Source of the DNA: an uncultured Lachnospiraceae bacterium
GTDB taxonomy: Bacteria > Bacillota > Clostridia > Lachnospirales > Lachnospiraceae
Reading direction: 5' to 3'
Assembly: GCA_902780385.1 (NCBI GenBank)
Contig: CACZFF010000009.1
Span: 19,008 to 83,007, forward strand
DNA: 64,000 nucleotides
Both the position numbers and the translations under genes were made by a program. This document shows positions 6,517 through 14,303 of this stretch, piece after piece. The first letter of the stretch is position 1, and each line of letters begins with the position of its first letter. The notes below the pieces were generated by a model. The model was given only the letters and a program-made list of their open reading frames with translations, had not been told where the DNA came from and made no database searches.

Positions 6517-8722
6517 TTGTCTTAAGAACAGAAGTTTTCTTCTCTGCAGGTGCCCCTGCTTCTGCAGCTGCTGCGGCCTCAGCTTCCTTCTGAGCCTTGG
6601 TCTTCCTGGGAGCGCGCTTTTTGGCTGCAGGCTTCTTCTCTTCTGCTTCGGCAGGGGCGTCTGCAGCTGCCTCTGCAGCCTCAGCTTCCTTCTGAGCCTT
6701 GGTCTTTCTGGCCGCGGGCTTCTTTGCAGCAGGCTTCTTGGCTGCGGGTTTCTTTGCAGCAGTCTTTTTTGCCTTGGTCCCGGCAGCCTTCTCTTCGGCT
6801 GCAGCCTCAGGTTCGGAAGGTTTCTCTGCGGTTACCGGCGCAGCGTCCGCTTTGCTCAGTTCCAGGGGCTTGTTGAAATCTGTCATCAGCCATACGAAAT
6901 CGTATGCCGGAAGCGCGACAGCCTTGGCCTCGCGGGATTCTCCGGTGATGATGTCATGATAGTCTTCGGATTCGTTGATCCATGCGATCTCATCTTCCTT
7001 GCTGAAGTTGAAGAGAGCGATGAGCTTCTGTCCCTTATAGTAGCGGCCGATGCCGAGGATGTGGTCATTGTAGGGCTCGACGATCCATGTGTCGGCCTCA
7101 TTGTCAAAGACCTCGTACTTGGCGCGGACGATCTCGAGGACGCGCAGGGCGTTAAAGATCCTGCCTTCGCGTGTGGAGAGGTCATTTCTGAGAGCGACTT
7201 CATCCCAGTTGAGATCGCCGCGGTGCAGATAACGGCTGTCGTCCCATTTCAGAGGATCTTCGTGGTAGGTGTAGTCGTTTTTCTGGCCGATCTCATCACC
7301 GCTGTAAAGCACGGGAATGCCGCTCTGGGTGAAGAGGAAGGCGTGCAGCATGATATCCAGGCGGATGGCGCGGTCAAGCTTGTATTCGTCCTTCTCGTAC
7401 TCGGCAGCTTCGATGCCGCACAGGGATGCGGTTGTGCCGCACAGACGGGCGTCACCCAGGCGGGGATCGTCATTGTAGAGCTCGCCGCGGGCATCGCTGT
7501 TATAGCCCTTGCCGGTCAGGTAGTCATTGAGGTATTTCTTGTGGGCGACTTCTTCCATTCCGAACTGTTTGAGGAAGTTGTAATCCAGGCCCCAGCCGAT
7601 ATCGTCGTGGCAGCGCAGGTAGTTCAGGAAGGTGTAGTCATGAGGCAGCGCAAAGACAGCTTCCATCTGATGACGGAGCAGGCGCACATCGTGAGTAGCC
7701 ACGGTATGCCAGGTGCTGGCCATGGTCGTGACGTTGTAGAGCATGTGGCATTCGGGCTTCTCGATCGTTCCGAAATAAGGCACGACCTTGGAGGGCTCCA
7801 TGACGACTTCGCCCAGAAGCAGGGTGCCGGGGCAGACGACCTCGGTGGCCATGCGCATCAGGCGGACCAGCGTGTGGACCTGAGGCAGGTTGCGGCAGTC
7901 GGTGCCCAGTTCTTTCCAGATATAGGGCGTTGCATCCAGACGGATGATATCGACACCGTGGTTGCACAGGTTGAGCATGTCAGCGGTCATATCGTTGAAG
8001 ACGACCGGATTTGCGTAGTTCAGATCCCACTGATAAGGATAGAAGGTGGTCATGACGACCTTGCCTGCCTCTTCGCACCAGGAGAAGTTTCCGGGCGCGG
8101 TCTGCGGGAATACCTGGGGGACGGTCTTCTCAAATTCGCTGGGAATCGTCCAGTCATCGTAGAAGAAATATCTGTCCTGATATTCCTTCTCACCGGCGCG
8201 GGCACGCTTTGCCCACTCGTGGTCTTCGCTGGTGTGGTTCATGACGAAGTCCAGGCAGACACACATGCCGCGCTTGTGGCACTCATCGCCGAGCTCAGCA
8301 AGATCTTCCATCGTGCCGAGGGTGGGCTGTACTTTGCGGAAATTCGCGACCGCGTAACCGCCGTCGGACCGTCCGGCAGGGCTCTCCAGCAGAGGCATAA
8401 GGTGGACGTAGTTGAGTCCGCACTCCTGCAGATAATCCAGATGCGACTTGACACCCTGGAGAGTACCAGCGAAGCAGTTGGTATACATGAGCATTCCCAG
8501 CATCTCGTTGCCCTTATACCACTCCGGCACTTCCTCACGCATCTGGTCCCACTGCTTCAAAGCTGTTGATCGCTGTGAATAATACTCATACAGCATATCG
8601 CAGAAATAAGAAAATGCCTGCTGATCATTGTGGTAGAGCTCGGCATAGAGCCATTTGAGCTCGTCATAATGCTTCTCCAGACGTTTTATAAACTCCGGCT
8701 CCCAGTTTTTTTCTTCAAACAT
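6509..8722 (-). CDS. Amylosucrase-like GH13 enzyme with histone-H1-like tail
   Basis: Predicted to split sucrose and transfer glucose onto an alpha-1,4-glucan, releasing fructose. Catalytic residues are visible: nucleophile Asp263 in IIRLDATPYIWK, acid/base Glu305 in LLLGEVVMEP, and CHDDIGWG (Asp373), the amylosucrase signature of the GH13_4 subfamily. SPAGRSDGGYAV and the helical N-terminus also fit. No signal peptide is seen, so it acts in the cytoplasm on unphosphorylated sucrose. Residues from about 625 to 737 are an Ala/Lys/Pro tail with repeated KKPAAKKPAA and two RKTKAQKEAEA units, like bacterial histone-H1 proteins and unusual on an amylosucrase. Other sucrose-active GH13 activities are possible. 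Its own promoter and operator lie upstream. Confidence 0.88.
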   Translation of the reverse strand: MFEEKNWEPEFIKRLEKHYDELKWLYAELYHNDQQAFSYFCDMLYEYYSQRSTALKQWDQMREEVPEWYKGNEMLGMLMYTNCFAGTLQGVKSHLDYLQECGLNYVHLMPLLESPAGRSDGGYAVANFRKVQPTLGTMEDLAELGDECHKRGMCVCLDFVMNHTSEDHEWAKRARAGEKEYQDRYFFYDDWTIPSEFEKTVPQVFPQTAPGNFSWCEEAGKVVMTTFYPYQWDLNYANPVVFNDMTADMLNLCNHGVDIIRLDATPYIWKELGTDCRNLPQVHTLVRLMRMATEVVCPGTLLLGEVVMEPSKVVPYFGTIEKPECHMLYNVTTMASTWHTVATHDVRLLRHQMEAVFALPHDYTFLNYLRCHDDIGWGLDYNFLKQFGMEEVAHKKYLNDYLTGKGYNSDARGELYNDDPRLGDARLCGTTASLCGIEAAEYEKDEYKLDRAIRLDIMLHAFLFTQSGIPVLYSGDEIGQKNDYTYHEDPLKWDDSRYLHRGDLNWDEVALRNDLSTREGRIFNALRVLEIVRAKYEVFDNEADTWIVEPYNDHILGIGRYYKGQKLIALFNFSKEDEIAWINESEDYHDIITGESREAKAVALPAYDFVWLMTDFNKPLELSKADAAPVTAEKPSEPEAAAEEKAAGTKAKKTAAKKPAAKKPAAKKPAARKTKAQKEAEAAEAAADAPAEAEEKKPAAKKRAPRKTKAQKEAEAAAAAEAGAPAEKKTSVLKTKE

Positions 8723-8849
8723 GAAACGCTACCTCCTCTTTGGGGTCTACATTTACCGAATCGACCATAGTCCGGTTCTTCACAGCGCTTGTTTCCCGCC
8801 TGGTGCAGGGCAGATCTGAATAAGAAAAACAAACTGCCCTTTTCCGGTT

Positions 8850-8863
8850 TGTAATCGATTTCA
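8850..8863. promoter_or_regulatory. cre / LacI-family operator of amylosucrase gene
   Basis: TGTAATCGATTTCA (minus-strand reading TGAAATCGATTACA) matches TGWNANCGNTNWCA at every position. It lies about 11 bases downstream of the -10 box, the same geometry as the site at 3941 in front of the PTS permease gene, suggesting shared control. Confidence 0.75.
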
Positions 8864-8874
8864 CAATTACATCC

Positions 8875-8903
8875 ATTATAAAAAATTTATAAACTTTCCG
8901 CAA
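8875..8903 (-). promoter_or_regulatory. Sigma-A promoter of amylosucrase gene
   Basis: Minus-strand TTGCGG (8898-8903), a 17-base spacer and a perfect TATAAT (8875-8880). The transcript would start near 8868 and have a leader of about 145 bases. Confidence 0.75.
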
Positions 8904-8989
8904 TCTGCAAAGCAATGAACTTAAGGGTGTTTTTTTGTTGAATGTGCACAAATTTGAAGATAAATATACATTTTTTTGGTATCTATCAA

Positions 8990-9028
8990 TAAAAAAGGCA
9001 CCTCCGGGATCCTTCCCGGAAAGGTGCC
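8990..9028 (-). terminator. Terminator of the GH13 gene at 9151
   Basis: Minus-strand stem GGCACCTTTCCGGGA / TCCCGGAGGTGCC (stem 8997-9028) followed directly by TTTTTTATT. It ends the transcript of the maltogenic-type gene just before the amylosucrase promoter. Confidence 0.9.
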
Positions 9029-9041
9029 GCTCTTCTTTCAT

Positions 9042-9152
9042 TGTCTCATCCGGATCATGGTCAGCCCCGGACTGTCTTCTGTCTCGTCCGGATCATGGTC
9101 AGCCCCGGACTGTCTTTTGTCTCGTCCGGACCATGATCGATCCCGGACTTCT
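9042..9152. repeat. 38-bp tandem repeat, about 3 copies
   Basis: Three head-to-tail units with starts at 9042, 9080 and 9118. The core is TCCGGATCATGGTCAGCCCC then GGA; the third unit is diverged. Each unit can form a TCCGG/CCGGA hairpin. The array abuts the stop codon of the GH13 gene, between that stop and its terminator. It is too short and gapless to be a CRISPR array. Confidence 0.8.
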
Positions 9153-11514
9153 ATTTTTCTGCTTTCCACCTCAGGAGGATGCCGGACTCCGGGGGCAGGG
9201 TCATGCGCAGTATGCCGTCGCTTGTGTAGACTGGCAGAAGCAGTCTGTCAGAAAGTGTGTCTTCCTGCTGCCTTGCGCCTGCCGGTATAAGGGCGGGATC
9301 CGCAGCGAAACCGCTGCGGTCCGTGCGCAGAAGACATTCGAACTCCACTCTGGGCGGAGCGCCGGCGCAGGTGATATCTGCACTGTAATCAATCGGAATA
9401 TGGTTGATGTTGACCAGCACAATAAATGTCTCCCGTCCGGATCCGGCCGTAGCTGCCGCGGTCCCGTTCTCTGCATCCTTTTTGTCAGCAGATTTTCCGC
9501 GGGTAAACCTTGCGTAGGCCAGCACACCATCTGTGTCCGGAAGGCGGAGCAGAGATCCCCGCCGAAGGGCGCGGCTGGTATGGCGCAGGCCGGTCAGGAC
9601 TTTGTGATAGAGGATCAGGGCGTGGTCTTCATGTCCCCAGGGATAGGTCCTGCGGTTATCGGGGTCTGTGAAGCCCCCCAGTCCTGCCTCATCACCGTAG
9701 TAAATGGTCGGTGAGCCGGTCCAGGTCATCTGGATCAGGACCGCCTGGCGCATGGTCTGCATGTTGACGCCCTCAAGGGCCGCCTCCGTACTAAGGTTCT
9801 CCGCTCTCCCCACGATCCGGCTGGTCCGTGTGAGAAAGCGCGAGTGATCGTGATTGGAAAGCTCGTTCATGCCGATCCGCAGGGAGACATCCGGCATAGC
9901 CTTCTGGCTGTAGCAGAGGACATCGTGCCAGAAAGAGCCGGGATCGCCGAAGCGCTCCTCATCGAGGCTGTCGCTGTGTTTCTCCATTCCTGTGAGAAAA
10001 TACGTGAGCGGTTCCATGAAGAACTCGTAATTCATGATGGTATCCCACTCGTCCCCCTGCAGCCATTTGTAGGAGTCCACATAGTTTTCCGCAATGATGA
10101 CGGCCTCCGGATTGGCCTCCTTGACCGCTTTCCGGAAGCGCTTCCAGAAACGGTGATTGAATTCCGAGGAATGTCCCACATCCGCGGCGACATCCAGGCG
10201 CCAGCCATCGGCATTATAGGGCGGAGAGACCCACTTGCGTCCGATCTCCAGTATATACTCGCACAGTTCCTCCGAGGTCTCGTAGCTCAGCTTGGGAAGT
10301 GTGAAGAAGCCCCACCAGGACTCAAAAGAATCGTTGGACGGCCATTTATCCTTTTCAAACCGGAAATAGTTCACATAGGGCGATTTTTTCGATGCGAAGG
10401 ATCCTTTTTTGCTGCCTGGCAGCTGTTCATAGATCTTCTCCGCGTCCAGCCAGCGGTGGAAGGAGCCGCAGTGGTTGAATACGCCGTCCAGAATAACGCG
10501 GATCCCGTGTCTGTGAGCCTTGTCCACCAGCTTCGCGAACAGGCGGTCACTGGCCTCCAGGTTGGCGGGATCTGTCACTCGACAGAGATAACGGGAAGCC
10601 TGCCGGTTGGTGCGGCGGCCGATGGTGAGATCTTCTTCCCGCACGGACTCAAAGCCCCGGGTCGCATCCGGCCACAGCACTTCACCCGGAGATCGTCCCG
10701 ACAGAGGAATCCGCACCTTTCTGCCCCGGGCTGCTGTCTTTGCGGCATCCGGGCTGTTCCCTGTATTTTTTGCGCTGTTGATGCCGGCGCGGAGGCGAAA
10801 GAGCAGTTCTCCCTTATCGTGAACGATCTTCCCGAAATGGGGATCGATATGCTCATAATCCTGCGTATCGTATTTATGGCTGGAGGGCGAGAGAAAAACC
10901 GGATTGAGATAAATGGCTTCCACCCCCAGTTCCTGAAGATAATCCAGTCTGTCGATCACTCCCTGCAGGTCCCCGCCGTAAAATTCGCGGTAGCCGTTGG
11001 AAGTCGGGGGCTGATCCCAGTCCCAGACGCCGATGGAAGGCTTGCCCATATAGCTGTATTCGCCGGTCAGCACATCATTGGAGGTGTCCCCGTTGCTGAA
11101 GCGGTCAACGAAGATCTGGTACATCACCGCGCCCTCAGCCCATGCAGGCGGATGGAATCCCGGAATGATGTGCCACCAGTCCGCCGCCCGGAGCATATTT
11201 CTCATCCCGCGGCGGGTGTAATGGATCTTTCTCCCGTTGGAATAGATCTCAAAAATATAGCGGAGCGGTGTCGATGTCACCTCAAATTGAACTTCGTAAT
11301 AATCAAAACACTCATCCGATTCCGCCTTGCGCATGCGCAGAAGTCTTTCCTCTGTCATGAGAAAACAGGTCTGCGCCGCCTCTTTTTCAACACGGAGCCG
11401 TATGGTGACCTTTTCATAAAGATCCGGCTGGGAAGGTGTGACATAATCCTCTGTCGTATCGCTGAAAAAAGCGCTGTAGCCGAGGCCGTCCCGGTAATTC
11501 CCGTCGTATAACAT
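9151..11514 (-). CDS. GH13 alpha-glucosidic hydrolase (maltogenic amylase / cyclomaltodextrinase type)
   Basis: Cytoplasmic alpha-glucan hydrolase of 787 residues. An N-terminal beta domain of about 120 residues (CBM34-like) precedes YQIFVDRFSNGD, and the barrel carries ADGWRLDVAADVG (nucleophile Asp), VIIAENYVDS (acid Glu) and NELSNHDHSRF (third carboxylate). It lacks a signal peptide. A stretch of roughly 90 residues rich in Arg and Ala (around residues 240-330) interrupts the conserved barrel region between HFGKIVHDKGE and LEASDRLFAKLV. The ATG has AGGAGATAAAGGG before it. It likely trims linear or cyclic maltodextrins, possibly including the glucan made by the neighbouring amylosucrase; that link is inference. 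Confidence 0.88.
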   Translation of the reverse strand: MLYDGNYRDGLGYSAFFSDTTEDYVTPSQPDLYEKVTIRLRVEKEAAQTCFLMTEERLLRMRKAESDECFDYYEVQFEVTSTPLRYIFEIYSNGRKIHYTRRGMRNMLRAADWWHIIPGFHPPAWAEGAVMYQIFVDRFSNGDTSNDVLTGEYSYMGKPSIGVWDWDQPPTSNGYREFYGGDLQGVIDRLDYLQELGVEAIYLNPVFLSPSSHKYDTQDYEHIDPHFGKIVHDKGELLFRLRAGINSAKNTGNSPDAAKTAARGRKVRIPLSGRSPGEVLWPDATRGFESVREEDLTIGRRTNRQASRYLCRVTDPANLEASDRLFAKLVDKAHRHGIRVILDGVFNHCGSFHRWLDAEKIYEQLPGSKKGSFASKKSPYVNYFRFEKDKWPSNDSFESWWGFFTLPKLSYETSEELCEYILEIGRKWVSPPYNADGWRLDVAADVGHSSEFNHRFWKRFRKAVKEANPEAVIIAENYVDSYKWLQGDEWDTIMNYEFFMEPLTYFLTGMEKHSDSLDEERFGDPGSFWHDVLCYSQKAMPDVSLRIGMNELSNHDHSRFLTRTSRIVGRAENLSTEAALEGVNMQTMRQAVLIQMTWTGSPTIYYGDEAGLGGFTDPDNRRTYPWGHEDHALILYHKVLTGLRHTSRALRRGSLLRLPDTDGVLAYARFTRGKSADKKDAENGTAAATAGSGRETFIVLVNINHIPIDYSADITCAGAPPRVEFECLLRTDRSGFAADPALIPAGARQQEDTLSDRLLLPVYTSDGILRMTLPPESGILLRWKAEK

Positions 11515-11540
11515 CCCTTTATCTCCTGTTTTTCATTCTT

Positions 11541-11714
11541 CCGACCATGCCGCTCGCCAGAGCGGCCCCGAGGAGAAATACGCATTTCAAAGCCTTACGT
11601 ATAAGGGCTTTGAAATTGGCGTTTTCTCCGATGGGATCAGCGGAGCTTTGGGCCGTCCCGCGGCACAAAGCTCTGGAGTGAAAAAAACGCTATTGAGCGT
11701 TTTTTTCACTCTTT
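11541..11714. repeat. Modular multi-hairpin repeat, copy B
   Basis: The full set of modules: CCGACCATGCCGCTC start, the large GAGAAATACGC / GCGTTTTCTC stem enclosing ATTTCAAAGCC/GGGCTTTGAAAT, the AGCTTTG/CAAAGCT stem, and a terminal stem whose core is ACGCT/AGCGT instead of TCTTGT/ACAAGA. It lies between the ftsH terminator and the GH13 start and fills most of the gap 11515-11851. Confidence 0.88.
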
Positions 11715-11781
11715 TCGCACACCTGACTGTTTTCACAGAATCATGCGTACTGCAGGCTGACAGATCATGGGCCGCTGACTT

Positions 11782-11817
11782 AAATACAAAAGCGGCAGTT
11801 CCCGCCGGAACTGCCGC
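11782..11817 (-). terminator. Terminator after ftsH (first copy)
   Basis: Minus-strand 11-bp stem GCGGCAGTTCC / GGAACTGCCGC with a 4-base loop, followed by TTTTGTATTT. It ends the tilS-hpt-ftsH transcript. Confidence 0.85.
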
Positions 11818-11851
11818 CTCAGTCATCTCAAAAAGTCCGATCCCCTTGTTT

Positions 11852-13711
11852 TCAAACTCCGGCAGGAGCATCTGCTGCCTGCAGAGACGGTTTCTCAAAG
11901 AGAGAATCAAACTCTTTTCCGGTCAGTTTTTCCTTCTCCATAAGGAGCGCAGCGGTGCGGTGAAGAACATCCATGTGGTCGGAAATAATTGCTTTTGCTT
12001 TTCCGTAACAATCGGAAATGATGGCGCGGACTTCCTTGTCGATCTCGCCCGCCATATATTCGCTGTTGCGCTTCTCATGACCGATATCGTAGCCGAGGAA
12101 AACATCCTCGCCGCCCTGCTCATAGTTGATGGTTCCGATGGAGGAGGACATGCCGTAGCGTGTCACCATCTGACGGGCAATGTTTGTCGCCTGTTTGATA
12201 TCCTGGGAGGCACCGGTTGTGATATCATCGAGGACAAGCTCCTCCGCGATCCGGCCGCCCAGGCTGACCATGATCTCCTGGAGCATACGGCCGCGGGTAT
12301 AGTACATCTCGTCGCGGTCAGGAAGAGGCATGGTATAGCCGCCCGCGCCGTTGCCGGTGGGAATGACGGAAATGGTATAGACATCGCCGACATCCGGCAG
12401 CTCGTGGAAAAGAATGGCATGGCCTGTCTCGTGATAGGCGGTGATGCGCTTTTCTTTCTCGGAGATAATATGGCTCTTCTTTTCCGTGCCGATGCCGATC
12501 TTAATGAATGCGTTCTTGATATCCGACTGGGTGATGAAGAGACGGTCTGCCTTTGCCGCCGCAATAGCTGCCTCATTGAGCAGATTTTCCAGGTCGGCGC
12601 CGGAAAAGCCCGCCGTAGTGCGCGCGATCTCTCCCAGATCCACGTCGTCGCCGAGGGGTTTGTTGGCTGCATGGACTTTCAGAATCTCCTCCCTGCCCTT
12701 TACATCGGGACGGCCCACGGAGACCTTGCGGTCAAAACGGCCGGGACGCAGGATGGCGGGATCGAGGACGTCGACGCGGTTGGTCGCGGCCATGACAATG
12801 ATACCCTCGTTTACACCGAATCCGTCCATCTCGACAAGCAGCTGGTTGAGGGTCTGCTCGCGCTCGTCATGGGAGCCGCCCAGGCCTGTGCCTCTGCGGC
12901 GCGCCACTGCATCGATCTCATCGATGAATACGATGCAGGGGGAATTCTTTTTGGCTTCTTCAAACATGTCGCGGACACGGGAAGCACCGACACCGACGAA
13001 CATTTCCACAAAGTCGGAACCTGAAATGCTGAAGAAAGGCACCTTTGCCTCTCCGGCAACTGCTCTCGCCAGGAGGGTCTTGCCGGTTCCGGGCGCGCCC
13101 TCGAGCAGGACGCCCTTGGGAATCCGTGCACCGACCTTGGTATATTTTGCGGGGCTGCGCAGGAAATCAATGATTTCCTCCAGATCGGATTTCTCCTCAT
13201 CGAGACCTGCGACCTGTTTGAATGTCACATCCTCACCGGTGGAAAGCCGGGCCCGGCTCTTGCCGAAATTCATCATCTTGGCATTTCCGCCGCCCATGCC
13301 CTGTCCGGACATCAGATAGAAGAAGAGGAAACAGATAGCCATGACCAGGAGCATGGGGAGGACATTGGTCAGGAATGTGTTCTCCGCCGGAATGTCCAGC
13401 ACAACTGTGAGGGCACCGGCCTGGCGCGCCATATCCTCGACATCGGCGATCACCGTCGCGTAGAGGATCTTTTTGCCTCCGTCCTTGATCGTCACTGTCG
13501 CGCAGCCGGTCATATTGTCCTTGTTGGGACTGATCTCTACCAGCTCCACCTGTCCTTCCTGTAAGTCCTTCGCAAACTGTTCCTTCGTATAAGCGGACTC
13601 ACTCGAAGAAAATGAATTCCGCAGAAACGGAGAAAAGAAAGTGAAGAATAAAACTGCCATGACAAGCAGCCCCAGGTAATTGCCGCTGCCTCTTGTAGGT
13701 TTCTTTTCCAA
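11852..13711 (-). CDS. ftsH: ATP-dependent zinc metalloprotease FtsH (first copy)
   Basis: Membrane-anchored AAA+ protease that degrades misfolded and regulatory membrane proteins. It has 619 residues with membrane segments at about 11-29 and 116-134, Walker A GAPGTGKT (205-212), Walker B VFIDEID, and the zinc-binding HETGH (427-431). The start is a TTG at 13711 with AGGAG six bases upstream. The order tilS-hpt-ftsH is the classic Firmicutes arrangement, which marks this as the orthologue of the usual ftsH; a second copy with different tails lies at 47739-50255. Confidence 0.96.
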   Translation of the reverse strand: MEKKPTRGSGNYLGLLVMAVLFFTFFSPFLRNSFSSSESAYTKEQFAKDLQEGQVELVEISPNKDNMTGCATVTIKDGGKKILYATVIADVEDMARQAGALTVVLDIPAENTFLTNVLPMLLVMAICFLFFYLMSGQGMGGGNAKMMNFGKSRARLSTGEDVTFKQVAGLDEEKSDLEEIIDFLRSPAKYTKVGARIPKGVLLEGAPGTGKTLLARAVAGEAKVPFFSISGSDFVEMFVGVGASRVRDMFEEAKKNSPCIVFIDEIDAVARRRGTGLGGSHDEREQTLNQLLVEMDGFGVNEGIIVMAATNRVDVLDPAILRPGRFDRKVSVGRPDVKGREEILKVHAANKPLGDDVDLGEIARTTAGFSGADLENLLNEAAIAAAKADRLFITQSDIKNAFIKIGIGTEKKSHIISEKEKRITAYHETGHAILFHELPDVGDVYTISVIPTGNGAGGYTMPLPDRDEMYYTRGRMLQEIMVSLGGRIAEELVLDDITTGASQDIKQATNIARQMVTRYGMSSSIGTINYEQGGEDVFLGYDIGHEKRNSEYMAGEIDKEVRAIISDCYGKAKAIISDHMDVLHRTAALLMEKEKLTGKEFDSLFEKPSLQAADAPAGV

Positions 13712-13766
13712 AACTAACTCCTAAAAATGCTCTCCTGAATACTATTCCGCCGCAGCCGGTTACTTT

Positions 13767-14303
13767 TTATTCATCCAGCCAGGTGATGACTCCGATGTAG
13801 GGAAGATTTCGATATCTCTGATCATAGTCCATTCCCCAGCCGACCACGAACTGATCGGGCACTTCGAAGCCCTTGTAATCTACATGGATATTGATCTCGG
13901 GCGCGCGGCGGGAAGGTTTGTCGAGCAGGGTGCAGACCCTGATCGATGCTGCGCCGCGGCTGCGGAAGAGCTCTTTCAGAAAGCTCAGTGTCCTTCCGGA
14001 ATCAATGATGTCTTCGACAATGATGACATCCTCACCGTCGACCGGATCCTCGAGATCCTTGATAATGCGGACGATGCCGCTGGACGTAGTCCTGCTCCCG
14101 TAGCTGGAGACAGACATAAAATCAAAAGAAACGGGAAGCTCGATCCTCTTGGCAAGCTCGCACATGAAAAATACAGCGCCGCGGAGGATACATACCAGGC
14201 GGACAGAACGGCCCTTATAATCCCTGGTGATCTCTTCTCCCAGTTCCCGGATCCTGTTGTTGACTTCTTCCTCGGTGATCATTTTTTCGATACTGTATGC
14301 CAT
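13767..14303 (-). CDS. hpt: Hypoxanthine phosphoribosyltransferase
   Basis: Cytoplasmic purine salvage enzyme joining hypoxanthine or guanine to PRPP, 178 residues. The PRPP-binding motif VIIVEDIIDSGRTL is complete, and the Ser-Tyr flexible loop region (SVSSYGSRTTSSG) and the C-terminal VVGWGMDYDQRYRNLPYIG are present. The ATG at 14303 has AAGGAGAG upstream and is preferred over an upstream TTG. Its first codons overlap the 3' end of tilS by 25 bases, so the two are probably translated in a coupled manner. Confidence 0.96.
   Translation of the reverse strand: MAYSIEKMITEEEVNNRIRELGEEITRDYKGRSVRLVCILRGAVFFMCELAKRIELPVSFDFMSVSSYGSRTTSSGIVRIIKDLEDPVDGEDVIIVEDIIDSGRTLSFLKELFRSRGAASIRVCTLLDKPSRRAPEINIHVDYKGFEVPDQFVVGWGMDYDQRYRNLPYIGVITWLDE

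Noticed and set aside
9042-9152. CRISPR array
   Set aside because: Three adjoining 38-bp units without spacers and no cas genes nearby.
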